Of a DNA stretch of 54,753 nucleotides, positions 44,361 to 53,581 are shown piece after piece; position 1 is the stretch's first letter, and each line of letters starts with the position of its first letter. Source of the stretch: CAZSDP01 sp964605665. GTDB taxonomy: Bacteria; Planctomycetota; UBA8108; UBA1146. Below the pieces are notes generated by a model. That model did not search any database. It was not told where the DNA came from and saw only the letters and a program-made list of their open reading frames with translations. The DNA lies in NCBI GenBank assembly GCA_964605665.1, contig CAZSDP010000031.1, forward strand, positions 1 through 54,753. The letters are read 5' to 3'. The position numbers were made by a program, and so were the translations under genes.

Positions 44361-47300
44361 TCAGTACTGGGCAACCTCTTTCCGAATCTCCCCAGTCTCT
44401 CCAACACTCTTCATCACCCGGTAGGGGTTCTTCTCATCGAGCTTCGATTGTATTCTGTTAGCAATTGCCTCGTGTTCACGAGAGAGAGCCGCGCTTCCCC
44501 GTTGAAGGTAAAGCTGCGCCATCGCGCGTCGGCACTTCACCTCGAGTGCTGAGCAACCAGCTCGATTGGCGAATTGCAGTGAAGACTCCAGATTTCTCAC
44601 GGCGGTCAGGAATCGTTGAGGACGCACCCCTTCGAGTTCTCCTCTGATCGCCAAGCCATGAGCGAGCCAATACTCGAGTCCAAGATCGCGACTGATTTCG
44701 ATGGCCTCACCGCAAAGCGCACGCGCACCGACAATGTCACCCGAGGATTGAAGCAATTCCGCCTCTTGATACAGCACTCGGGCTCGAGCTTCCAGGACCC
44801 CGAGACGCATGAAGATTTCCTCAGCTGCCTTGAGCGAATCTAGACCGGCCTTCAGATGTTTTCGAGCTACCCCGAGCGCAAGCCACGCCTCGGCCTCTAA
44901 ACGATGGAGCTCGAAGCTGGCGCAAATTGTGATCGCCGCCCGAGCCATTCCCTCACCGGATGCATCTTGCCCGACGGTGGTCAGTATCTTCGAGAGCTCA
45001 ACCAGCGCATGAGCAACTCCGCTGACATGCTCGAGTTCAAGATAAGCCCACAACCCTCGCAAGAGGTAGTTCACCGCTCGATCGTAGTCACCGCGGTCGG
45101 AGTGGAGCAATCCCACTTGAATCAGAGTTTCAGCGATCCGCCCTCGCTCCGGCTCTGGACTCATCGCCTCCAGACCACTTTGCAGAGATTTCAGAGCAAG
45201 ACTGGCGTTTCCACACAGGCGGTGGAGCCGACCGAGCCGGAGATGAAAACGTGACGGTTCGCAGCGATGTTCCGCCGCGATCCGAAGTCCATCAGTGAGG
45301 CTTCGTCGTGCCAACTGAAGCTCTCCACGGTCACGGTGCAAATCACCGAGTGCAAGTAAGGAACGGGACTGCTCCGCAGGTGTCGCGTCCTTAGACTCGG
45401 CGACCCGCCAATGACGGCAGATCTCTTCATCTCGCTCCGATCGATTTCGATACTCAAAAGGGAATCCTGGGACGGGAGGAGGCACTTCGAGCAATCCATG
45501 ACTCTCCTGCTGTACCGCATAGAGACGAAATGCATGCGCCCCTTCCGCGTGAGCCCCAAGCGCCAATGAAGTCAAACCGATACAACCCAGGAGGTGGATG
45601 GTCCGCCCTTCATCGCCGATTTCGGACTGAATCCGAAATGCGTCTTGAAATGCCTCTGAAGCCTTCTGCCACGCTTCTTCTTTGGCATAGGTGCTACCGA
45701 TGCGCTCCTGCGTTCTCGCTTCCAGCAATCGAGACCCGCTCGATCTTGCAATTGGAATCGCTTCCAACAAGCGCGATCGTGCTGACTCATGCTCATTCTG
45801 CTTCTCATGAAGGTCCGCAAGCCTCAACAGAGATTCAACCTGCTGAATAGGAGAACCTTGAAGGGTGGCGATCTTCAGATACCGCTCTTCGAAGTCATAT
45901 GCTTCAACGTACTCGCGTCGACGATAGTGCACCTGCTCTGTGACATGACACAGCTCAAGAAACTCAGGATCTGACGAGAGTTCTTCCATGCTGATGAGAT
46001 CAAGTCCGTGTTGGCAGTACTGCACTGATTCATCAAACTTCTGCTGCTTCAGAAAAGACCGCGCCAGAGCGGCAAAAATCTTCACTCGTTCCTGAGTACG
46101 TCCATACCCACCTAGAGTGCGGTATCCCCTCTGGATGAAGTCCAGCTCCCGCGTCACGAACCCCCAACGTCCCGCAACTTGCCCGAGCAGACGCCAAAGT
46201 TTCGCGCGAACGGGAGGAGGGAGATGGGACTCTGACTTTTCTAAGAGCTTTTGGAGAGAGAGAAGTAACTGCTCGTCTGGATTCTCAAGTTCTCCCAACA
46301 CCCCTGCGATCGATGAGATTCCTCTCTCGAGCTGCTGTGGTTCGGAGTGACTCAAGAGTTGCATCAGGTCGCGATAAATCGCAATCGCTCCATCGAAGTC
46401 GTAAAGGCGTAGTGCTTCCTCTGCTCCGTCGAAGGCGGCTTCCAACGCCGCGACGCCTTTTGGACCCCGGGCACGATGGTAGTAGACCTCTTGGAATCGT
46501 CGATTCTCTCGACCTTCATATTCCGCAGCGATCGCTTCTGAAGTTCGACAGTGGATATCTCGTCGCTGATCTTCGTTGAGGGTCTCGATGATTGGCGAAC
46601 GGAGGCGCTCATGCTCTAGGCGAACAATCGTCTCCTGCTCACATTGAATCCAATTTGCTTCTTGCAAGTCACGAAGAGTGCTCTTTGAGTCCAGAGCTTT
46701 CTGCGATGAGATCTTCTGCAAAATACTGCGACTCACCGGCTTCCCGAGAACCGCGAGAATCTGCAAAATTTGACGCTCTTCATCGGAGCAGGATCGAAGC
46801 CTTCGCGTCACCTCTTGATCGAAGTGACCATAGTCCAACAGTCGGCGCGCTCGCTCTTCCGGACTCCCGCCAAGGTTGTCTTGCTCTTCCCAGGAAAGTC
46901 GGCTTTCGATGTCGACTCGATTTCCCTTCGTGAGCTGGTAGAGCTTCTCCGTCACCGAGATCGGTTGCTCTGCACCGAATTTGGATTCGATCAAGCGAAC
47001 GAACTCGCGTCGCTCGAGGCCTCGAACACCGACCTCGAGTAACTCTCCCTCTAAAGTCTCAATGGGAGGACTCTTGCACTCTCCGCTGACCAGAACGAGG
47101 CCTAGGGGTGGAGGAGGAGGCAACGGTAATCCAACAACTCGTCCGTTTCTTCGCGTTCGGATGATCCGCACCAATACCTCGAGGGCGTCACGGCTCAGTC
47201 CATCCAGGTTTTCTGCGCCATCGATCTGGAGGACCAAGGGAGCGTGATCCGCATAATCGAGAATCAATCCGGCCAGATGATCGAGAAGACGGCTCCGCTC

Positions 47301-47771
47301 AAATCGTGGCTCTAACTCTGGAAACGGTTCGATCGGGCGACCCCATGGTGCCTCGGGGAGAACTCGAATCAGGGCAGGGGCTCGCGTCTGGACAATTTGG
47401 TCCCAGACCGTGGTCCACTTCGAGTTGCTCTTCGCGAGAGACTTCAATTCCTCGATCAGCTCGCGAACCCCACGTAGGATCGGTTCTAAAATCTCACCAG
47501 TTCCCGGATAGGCGCATCCCGATACCCACCGCACTCCCTCGCGAACTTGCTGGGCGCGGATCTCTTTGATCAGAGTAGCTCGGCCGCAACCTGCTGGCCC
47601 GGAGACCCAGAGTGCTTGGGGAACTTGCGGAGAAGGATCCGCTTCAATCATACGGCGCAACGCTCGCTCGAGCTTCGACCGGTGACGACGATCAACCCTC
47701 GAAGAACCGTTTGACGAATCAGGGCGGTTCTTTTCGATCTTTCTCGAGCCTAGGATGGCTTCTGGCGACAT
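44361..47771 (-). CDS. Large AAA/STAND-type ATPase with TPR repeats
   Basis: This 1136-residue protein has an AAA_16/STAND-like NTPase domain at about 25-330 and a long array of TPR-type helical repeats from about 450 to 1080. The P-loop reads GPAGCGRATL (58-67), with arginine where the catalytic lysine normally lies. A Walker B-like LVLQIDGAENL lies near 190. The layout is that of LuxR/MalT-type regulators, adenylate-cyclase-linked ATPases or Ser/Thr-kinase partner proteins, but no DNA-binding, cyclase or kinase domain is present. A proline run (LPLPPPPPLG) interrupts the NTPase. It probably acts as a signal-dependent scaffold. ATG 47771 has GGGAGA upstream. Confidence 0.8.
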   Translation of the reverse strand: MSPEAILGSRKIEKNRPDSSNGSSRVDRRHRSKLERALRRMIEADPSPQVPQALWVSGPAGCGRATLIKEIRAQQVREGVRWVSGCAYPGTGEILEPILRGVRELIEELKSLAKSNSKWTTVWDQIVQTRAPALIRVLPEAPWGRPIEPFPELEPRFERSRLLDHLAGLILDYADHAPLVLQIDGAENLDGLSRDALEVLVRIIRTRRNGRVVGLPLPPPPPLGLVLVSGECKSPPIETLEGELLEVGVRGLERREFVRLIESKFGAEQPISVTEKLYQLTKGNRVDIESRLSWEEQDNLGGSPEERARRLLDYGHFDQEVTRRLRSCSDEERQILQILAVLGKPVSRSILQKISSQKALDSKSTLRDLQEANWIQCEQETIVRLEHERLRSPIIETLNEDQRRDIHCRTSEAIAAEYEGRENRRFQEVYYHRARGPKGVAALEAAFDGAEEALRLYDFDGAIAIYRDLMQLLSHSEPQQLERGISSIAGVLGELENPDEQLLLSLQKLLEKSESHLPPPVRAKLWRLLGQVAGRWGFVTRELDFIQRGYRTLGGYGRTQERVKIFAALARSFLKQQKFDESVQYCQHGLDLISMEELSSDPEFLELCHVTEQVHYRRREYVEAYDFEERYLKIATLQGSPIQQVESLLRLADLHEKQNEHESARSRLLEAIPIARSSGSRLLEARTQERIGSTYAKEEAWQKASEAFQDAFRIQSEIGDEGRTIHLLGCIGLTSLALGAHAEGAHAFRLYAVQQESHGLLEVPPPVPGFPFEYRNRSERDEEICRHWRVAESKDATPAEQSRSLLALGDLHRDRGELQLARRSLTDGLRIAAEHRCEPSRFHLRLGRLHRLCGNASLALKSLQSGLEAMSPEPERGRIAETLIQVGLLHSDRGDYDRAVNYLLRGLWAYLELEHVSGVAHALVELSKILTTVGQDASGEGMARAAITICASFELHRLEAEAWLALGVARKHLKAGLDSLKAAEEIFMRLGVLEARARVLYQEAELLQSSGDIVGARALCGEAIEISRDLGLEYWLAHGLAIRGELEGVRPQRFLTAVRNLESSLQFANRAGCSALEVKCRRAMAQLYLQRGSAALSREHEAIANRIQSKLDEKNPYRVMKSVGETGEIRKEVAQY

Positions 47772-48067
47772 GGTACGTCTCTCCCTCGGTCAGACGTCGT
47801 GTGGCCCGGAAACCGGTGACTGTGAAGAAGGCACGAGACAACCGCGCTCAGCGTCTCTATCGACCCGAGCGGTCGCCGGAGAATCGGCCTACCGGACCTA
47901 ATTTTGGGGGGAGGAGACAGAAATTTGCCCACAGAATGTCAGTTCCGCCATCGCTTCCGGACCCGAGAAAGAATACCTTGCCCATCGCCATTTCGACAAA
48001 TCACCCCCTGCACGGAGTACGACTTGTCTGACGCCTGAAGTCTCGATTTAAGGAGAGAGAGCGGAGT

Positions 48068-48613
48068 TTGGCGAGGAAACGGACAATCCACGATCATCGC
48101 TCGGCATCGAAGAAACGAGAGGAGAGTCCGCGGCCACACCTCTATCTGATCCTCGACAACATTCGAAGCTTGACCAATGTCGGTGCGATCTTCCGGGCGG
48201 CGGATGGCTGTGGGGTCCGGAAGATATTCATCTGCGGAATCACCCCTTCACCTCCCAGACCAGAGATCGCGAAAATATCGCTCGGCGCCGAAAACACCGT
48301 GGAATACGAAACGATGACCGATCCAGCAAAAGCGGTTCGCATCCTTCAGTCTGAAGAGATTCCGGTGTGGTGCGCGGAACAAACCGATCGCAGTCGTTCG
48401 ATCTTCGAAGTCGAGTTTCCGTATCCGTTGGCTCTCGTCCTCGGTCATGAAACCTCAGGAGTCGACGATCAAGTCCTCCATCTTTCCGACGGAGAAGTCG
48501 AGATTCCGATGTATGGAGCCAAACACAGCCATAATGTGGCGACTGCGAGCGGTATCATTCTGAGCGAAGTTCGAAGGCAATGGAGCCTCAAGTTAAGTCA
48601 GAAGCTGAGCTGA
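48068..48613 (+). CDS. TrmH/SpoU-family RNA 2'-O-methyltransferase
   Basis: This 181-residue SPOUT methylase has motif 1 NIRSLTNVGAIFRAADG (31-47), motif 2 ALVLGHETSGV and motif 3 IPMYGAKHSHNVATASGIIL, which form the AdoMet knot. It methylates ribose in tRNA or rRNA; the target is unknown. The length suits the catalytic domain without extra RNA-binding domains. The start TTG 48068 follows a purine-rich AAGGAGAGAGAGCGG. Its 3' end overlaps the converging CtlX-like gene by 26 bases. Confidence 0.9.
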   Translation: MARKRTIHDHRSASKKREESPRPHLYLILDNIRSLTNVGAIFRAADGCGVRKIFICGITPSPPRPEIAKISLGAENTVEYETMTDPAKAVRILQSEEIPVWCAEQTDRSRSIFEVEFPYPLALVLGHETSGVDDQVLHLSDGEVEIPMYGAKHSHNVATASGIILSEVRRQWSLKLSQKLS

Positions 48614-49550
48614 TCTCTTCACCGATCCTTGGCAGAAACAGCTCGGCAATCATGCAACGAACCCCACCTCCACCGACCTGTTCAATCGTCGGTATATTGG
48701 CCGTCAATACCTGACCATGCTCAGAGATGGCATTTTGAGTCGCGGGTTCCAACGCCCCCCAAGCGGTCTCTGAAAAGACGATGATCGATTCTCCTCGATC
48801 GTTAGCGAGCTCGAGAACATTCCCCGCAAACTTCCGGCACTGATCGCGAGTGATCGAGATGACGGTACGGCCTCCCGTGACCAGCCGCTCTCGGAGCTGC
48901 TGTCGCTCCTCTTCATTGACGATCGTCTCCTCTGCGAGGATGGCGAAAGACTTGCCAAGTGCCATGATGACGTTCGTGTGATAGATCGGAATCCCGCGAT
49001 CCTCCGCATGGAAGGTCTGCATCTCGAAGTCGAGAGCCCCACTGAATCGATCGAGGATTTGCAGGCTCGTGCGATCAGAGAGAGCAGCGAAGGCGATTCG
49101 ATTCAAGTGATCCAGAACGAGGCTCCCCGTTCCCTCCAAGAAGTAACCTGCGGATTCTCCATCTGTGAAGTCGATGAAACGCGAGATGAAAAATCGATGA
49201 TCTTCCACCAGAGAATCAAAGAGATCGGGTCGTCGCTCTCTGCGACGCGACTCTGAGTGCATCGGATAGAGAACAACCGTTCCGTCGCTGTGGCTCGAGA
49301 ACCAGTTGTTGGGAAAGATCGCATCTGGAGTTGCTGGATCCTCATTATCTCCAAACACGTAGACTTCGACGCCGACCTCGCGAAGCTGGTCAACGAACTG
49401 ATCAAATTCTGCGAGAGCGCGGGACTGTATCTGCTTCGCAGTTCCAGGTGCGTTGCCCTGAAAAGTATTTGTCCCTGCCGTCTCAGGGTTCGGCCCAAAA
49501 GCTGAAGGGCGAATCATGAGAACACGCATCGTCGTTTGTGAGTGCCGCAA
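48588..49550 (-). CDS. CtlX-like amidinotransferase-fold hydrolase
   Basis: This 320-residue member of the arginine deiminase/DDAH superfamily has MIRPSAFGPNPETAGTNTFQ, DAIFPNNWFSSHSDGTVVLYPM, GTGSLVLDH, IPIYHTNV with the catalytic histidine, and the C-terminal nucleophile cysteine in GGGGVRCM. It fits the CtlX type linked to citrulline or arginine breakdown. The start is TTG 49550, supported by TAGGAG 6 bases upstream; ATG 49529 has none. No other arginine genes adjoin it. Confidence 0.87.
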   Translation of the reverse strand: MRHSQTTMRVLMIRPSAFGPNPETAGTNTFQGNAPGTAKQIQSRALAEFDQFVDQLREVGVEVYVFGDNEDPATPDAIFPNNWFSSHSDGTVVLYPMHSESRRRERRPDLFDSLVEDHRFFISRFIDFTDGESAGYFLEGTGSLVLDHLNRIAFAALSDRTSLQILDRFSGALDFEMQTFHAEDRGIPIYHTNVIMALGKSFAILAEETIVNEEERQQLRERLVTGGRTVISITRDQCRKFAGNVLELANDRGESIIVFSETAWGALEPATQNAISEHGQVLTANIPTIEQVGGGGVRCMIAELFLPRIGEEISSASDLT

Positions 49551-49881
49551 AGCAAACTCCTAAAGCGCTCCCCGATCGATCCATGGGGCGAGTGAGACCA
49601 CTATTTTGAACGCCTCTGCGCTCTATCAACTCAACACGTCACCTGATTCTCCCGAGGCGAAGTCTCAAATGCCGACGAGTCGGGCGGCTCGGTGGTCATG
49701 CTAGCACACCCGGTCCTCGCCAAGATCATCGGACCACTCACCAGCCACTCAATGTTCTCCCCACCAAAATTGTCCAGCAACTTCCTGCACACCCTTGACG
49801 AATCTCTCTCTTCTGCCCCAGATGGGCTGGCATATTCCCCCCAATTACTAGCAGGTGGCGTCTCACCGCCCGAGGAGAAGC
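49551..49881. other. Divergent gap, no gene seen
   Basis: These 331 bases separate the CtlX-like gene and the RNase HII-like gene. Short open frames occur on both strands but show no family likeness. Promoters for both genes are expected here. Confidence 0.45.
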
Positions 49882-50859
49882 ATGAGCTACTGGCTATCGG
49901 GACTCGATGAAGCTGGCTATGGACCGATGCTCGGTCCACTCGTGGTTGGACTCACCACGCTTCAATCCAGAGAACCCATCGAACCTGGCGCACCATGGAC
50001 AGATCTCTTTCCAGCAGCAGGTCCTCCGAGTCGAGATAAACGTGGAATCGCTGTCGCGGACTCGAAGCGACTGCACCGCCCCTCATCCGGAGATCTCAGT
50101 CCTCTAGAAGAGGGAGTTCTCGCTTTCGTCGCATTGGAACGAGGCGGCACCCCGCCCAAGTCTTTTGTTGAGTTGATCGACCATCTCACCGCAGGAAGGT
50201 CGGACTACCTCGCCGACTATCCTTGGTACCGCAATGCCGATCTCGAGCTTCCCGTCAGCGCTTCATCTCTGACTTGGATGGGAAAACTGCGAAAGCTACA
50301 GCGCACGATGACCCGTGTCGGTATCAGCGTCGCAGAAGTTCGAGCGATTCCTCTCGAAGTTCTCGAGTTCAATCGACAACTTGAACGCCTCAAGACTAAG
50401 GGTGAACTGAACGCTTGGGCAATCGGCCGCTTCCTGTCTTGGCTATGGCGTCAACCTGGACGTAACACCGCCTCTGCATGGAGTGATCGACTCGGTGGAC
50501 GACAGCGATATGGACCACTGCTCGCCCCACTTTTTCCAAATTCTCGTTTCCAAGTCATCGAGCAAGAAGTCACCAATCAAACGTATCGAATCGAAGCGCA
50601 AACTGGTTCGCAGTCGCTAGAGATTCACTTCCAGAAAGAGGGGGAAAACGTCAGCTTCCCCACGGCACTCGCGTCGATGACCGCGAAGTACGTACGTGAA
50701 CTTCATATGCGACTCTTCAATCAATGGTGGCAGGAGCGGCTTCCTGAATTGAAGGGAACTGCTGGTTATCCCCAGGATGCGAGACGTTTCCTCGGCGACA
50801 TCGAGGAAGTACGGAAGAGTCATGACGTCGACATGTCACTTCTGGTCCGCCACCGGTGA
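49882..50859 (+). CDS. Divergent RNase HII-like protein
   Basis: This 325-residue protein has an RNase H-fold start, GLDEAGYGPMLGPLVVG, matching GxDEAGRGPxxGP of RNase HII with the first two acidic catalytic residues, and a DSKRL motif. Later SDRLGGRQRYGPLL supplies a likely third aspartate, FPTALASMTAKYVREL recalls the ASIxAKxxR helix, and TAGYPQDARRFL replaces HxGYxTxxH. It is over 100 residues longer than RNase HII, with an insert near 55-200. It may remove ribonucleotides from DNA or have a new target. ATG 49882 has GAGGAG 4 bases upstream. Confidence 0.75.
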   Translation: MSYWLSGLDEAGYGPMLGPLVVGLTTLQSREPIEPGAPWTDLFPAAGPPSRDKRGIAVADSKRLHRPSSGDLSPLEEGVLAFVALERGGTPPKSFVELIDHLTAGRSDYLADYPWYRNADLELPVSASSLTWMGKLRKLQRTMTRVGISVAEVRAIPLEVLEFNRQLERLKTKGELNAWAIGRFLSWLWRQPGRNTASAWSDRLGGRQRYGPLLAPLFPNSRFQVIEQEVTNQTYRIEAQTGSQSLEIHFQKEGENVSFPTALASMTAKYVRELHMRLFNQWWQERLPELKGTAGYPQDARRFLGDIEEVRKSHDVDMSLLVRHR

Positions 50860-51173
50860 TCGGTGTCTCACAGGCAATAGAGCGGCAAAAGGAAGCCTTT
50901 TTCGCCACCGTTGGAGTCTTCGGCAGAGTGCGAAACGAACTCAATCTCCGGCTTTCGTTGCCCCTACGCGGGCCTAGGGTTACCTTCTTTCCTCAGGAGT
51001 TCGGGCAGATTGTAGGAACACACCGACTTCCGGTCCGTACTTCGGCCCCAAATGTGGGCCATCGAATCGAATTCTAGCCCCGCGCTTCGCGGGAAAGATC
51101 GTGGCTCCTTCCAACTGTGGAGCCAACCGGGGGAGCATTCGAGCCCTCCGAGGAACTGAAAGGAGCCGATCGG
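50860..51173. other. Intergenic region before the formate ligase gene
   Basis: These 314 bases hold a modest hairpin at 50884-50906 (AAAAGG / CCTTTT with GGC/GCC flanks), which may end the RNase HII-like transcript. No riboswitch that I can recognise precedes the formate ligase gene. Confidence 0.4.
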
Positions 51174-52868
51174 ATGGCCTCCGATCTTGAAATCGCCCGC
51201 AAGGCGACACTGCAACCGATCCAAGACGTCGCCAAACGCTACGGAATCGAGTCGGATGACCTGATTCCCTACGGCCACTATATGGCAAAGGTCAAACTCT
51301 CCATTCTCGACCGCGTCGAGAAGAATCCCCGCGGCAAGTACATCGACGTGACCGCGATCAACCCGACCCCACTCGGTGAAGGCAAGACTGTCACGACAAT
51401 CGGTCTTGGCCTCGGCCTCAATCACATCGGGAAAAAGGCCGTTTCAACGATTCGACAGCCATCGATGGGCCCCGTTTTTGGAATCAAGGGTGGAGCAGCC
51501 GGTGGCGGCATGAGCCAGGTCATCCCGATGGAAGACTTCAACCTTCACCTCACTGGTGACACCCACGCCGTCGGGATTGCCAACAATCTTCTCGCAGCAT
51601 GGGTGGACACTTCGATCGTGATGGGCAATCCGCACCAGATCGATCCCCATACCGTGAGCTGGAAACGCTGTCTCGATGTCAACGATCGTGCGATGCGCGA
51701 GATCATTGTTGGGCTCGGTGGCTCAAAGAATGGAGTTCCGCGAGAAACCGGATTCAACATCACGAGTGCCTCGGAAGTGATGGCGATTCTCGGACTCTCT
51801 CATGATCTCAACGATCTGAGAGAGCGTCTGGGAAGAATCGTGGTTGGCCTCAATACCGATGGAGAAGCGGTCACAGCAGAAAAGCTCGGCGCCGCCGGCG
51901 CGATGACCGCTGTACTCACCGGAGCAATCCATCCGAACTTCATGCAGACACTTGAAGGTACCGGTTGCTTCGTTCACACCGGTCCCTTTGCGAATATCGC
52001 TCATGGAAACTCGTCGATCGTCGCAGATCGAATCGCGCTGCGACTCAGCGACTACGTCGTCACGGAAAGCGGCTTCGGAGCCGACATGGGCGCCGAGAAG
52101 TTCTTCAACATCAAGTGCCGAGTTTCGGGCATGCAACCAGACTGTGCGGTGGTGGTCGCCACCGTGCGCGCAATCAAGGTTCACTCCGGCAAGTACAAGA
52201 TTCGTCCTGGAAAGCCCCTCCCCCCCGAAATGTTGCAGGAAGACATTCCCGCTCTCGAAGCAGGGATCGGCAACTTGATTCGCCACGTGGAAAATGTCCG
52301 CAAACATGGCGTTCCAGCAGTCGTTGCGATCAATCGCTTCCCCACCGATACCGATGGCGAAATCGCCGCAATGGTGGAGCTCGCTCAGGCAGCAGGTGCG
52401 AGCGCTGCGGTCGTTTCCGATGTGCATGCCAGAGGCGGTGCTGGTGGAGCAGAACTTGCGGAAGCGGTCGTTTCCGCTTGCGAAGAGCCTGCGAATTTCG
52501 CCCCGATCTATCCAGACGACATGCCGATCTCGAAGAAAATCGAAACGGTCTGCACCGAGGTTTATCGGGCAGACGGCGTCGATTTCACTCCCGCTGCGAA
52601 GAAAGCGATGCGGCGCTACGAAAAAATGGGCCTCGGACACCTACCGGTGTGTATGGCGAAGACCCAGTACAGTTTCAGCGACAATGCAAAACTGATCGGT
52701 GCACCCACTGGGTTTAGAGTCAAAGTCCGGGACGTTCACCTCAGTGCTGGTGCCGGGTTCTTCTATGCACTTTGCGGTGACATGATGACGATGCCCGGAC
52801 TCGGATCGAAACCGGCGCTGTTGTCGATCAATGTCGATGCCAATGGAGAAGTTCAAGGGCTGTTCTAA
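51174..52868 (+). CDS. fhs: Formate-tetrahydrofolate ligase
   Basis: This 564-residue enzyme makes 10-formyl-tetrahydrofolate from formate, THF and ATP, feeding one-carbon metabolism. The ATP motif is TPLGEGKT (64-71). Strong family blocks include QPSMGPVFGIKGGAAGGG, HLTGDTHA, TGFNITSASEVMAI, FANIAHGNSSI, TESGFGADMGAEKF and GFFYALCGDMMTMPGLG. ATG 51174 has AAGGAG 8 bases upstream; an earlier frame to 51117 is not needed. It links functionally to the folate operon at 5679-7335, though it is distant from it. Confidence 0.97.
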   Translation: MASDLEIARKATLQPIQDVAKRYGIESDDLIPYGHYMAKVKLSILDRVEKNPRGKYIDVTAINPTPLGEGKTVTTIGLGLGLNHIGKKAVSTIRQPSMGPVFGIKGGAAGGGMSQVIPMEDFNLHLTGDTHAVGIANNLLAAWVDTSIVMGNPHQIDPHTVSWKRCLDVNDRAMREIIVGLGGSKNGVPRETGFNITSASEVMAILGLSHDLNDLRERLGRIVVGLNTDGEAVTAEKLGAAGAMTAVLTGAIHPNFMQTLEGTGCFVHTGPFANIAHGNSSIVADRIALRLSDYVVTESGFGADMGAEKFFNIKCRVSGMQPDCAVVVATVRAIKVHSGKYKIRPGKPLPPEMLQEDIPALEAGIGNLIRHVENVRKHGVPAVVAINRFPTDTDGEIAAMVELAQAAGASAAVVSDVHARGGAGGAELAEAVVSACEEPANFAPIYPDDMPISKKIETVCTEVYRADGVDFTPAAKKAMRRYEKMGLGHLPVCMAKTQYSFSDNAKLIGAPTGFRVKVRDVHLSAGAGFFYALCGDMMTMPGLGSKPALLSINVDANGEVQGLF

Positions 52869-52909
52869 CGAACGATCGACAACGCATCGCGACACAAGTT
52901 TGAAACGAC

Positions 52910-52942
52910 CGAGGGCACGGAGATTTCACATCCGTGCCCTCG
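52910..52942 (+). terminator. Hairpin terminator after fhs
   Basis: CGAGGGCACGGA pairs perfectly with TCCGTGCCCTCG (12 bp) around a 9-base loop, followed by CTTCATCTT. It lies 42 bases after the fhs stop. The T run is weak. Confidence 0.75.
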
Positions 52943-53053
52943 CTTCATCTTGAAGCATGTGCCCGATCAAATGGTGCACGGCTTGACCCAATTCCGCGTC
53001 AAACCTTCCATTCGCTTTTGCTCTCGGGATTTGAGCGACGAGTCGAAAGCAGT

Positions 53054-53581
53054 TCAAAAGAACTGCAGGTTTTTCTGACGTAACTCGATCTTCGACTCAT
53101 TCGGGACAATGATCCCACCGCAGCCGACGTGTACGTAGTCGCGCGCCCCCGAAATCAAACGCCGATAGCGCCGGGTTCCCAGTTCGATTTCGCCATCGCA
53201 ACGTGAGCAGCGCGCATGGTGAGTCCGATGCTGCCTTGACGATCGAAGGTTATGGGTCCGCTGACCGTTCCCTCCCAACTGGAGGAAGGTCGATCGCCAC
53301 TCCGGTCCGTGGGCACGAACATCGGAGCCTACAATGATATGAGCGATTTCATGCAAAACGGTGTTCTCAAATGCTCCTGCGTTTTCTTCGAGTCGAAAGA
53401 TCGGTTCGGAGAGCTGAACAACACCAGTTCTTGGGTCGGCGTTACCAGCGCTGCGCGTCAATCTTTGACTGAGTCGAATTTCGATCGAAAGGAGTGCCTC
53501 CCGATATTGGGGAAATCGCCGCTTCACTTCCGCCAGGATCTGGCTCGCTTCAGCCTCGAGTGATTCTCGCGAGCGACTCAT
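53054..53581 (-). CDS. SprT-like zinc-dependent protein
   Basis: This 175-residue protein has the SprT-like metalloprotease core: HEIAH (77-81) and the later HGPEW with H91 as probable third ligand. A C-terminal zinc ribbon includes CSRC and CGG. Relatives (SprT, Spartan) are linked to DNA-protein crosslink repair, but bacterial functions are poorly known. The start ATG 53581 overlaps the stop of the upstream dehydrogenase gene (ATGA), so the two are cotranslated. Confidence 0.87.
   Translation of the reverse strand: MSRSRESLEAEASQILAEVKRRFPQYREALLSIEIRLSQRLTRSAGNADPRTGVVQLSEPIFRLEENAGAFENTVLHEIAHIIVGSDVRAHGPEWRSTFLQLGGNGQRTHNLRSSRQHRTHHARCSRCDGEIELGTRRYRRLISGARDYVHVGCGGIIVPNESKIELRQKNLQFF

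Noticed and set aside
49631..49939. Minus-strand 102-codon frame upstream of the RNase HII-like gene
   Set aside because: Low-complexity Ser/Pro content, no ribosome site and overlap with the real gene start.
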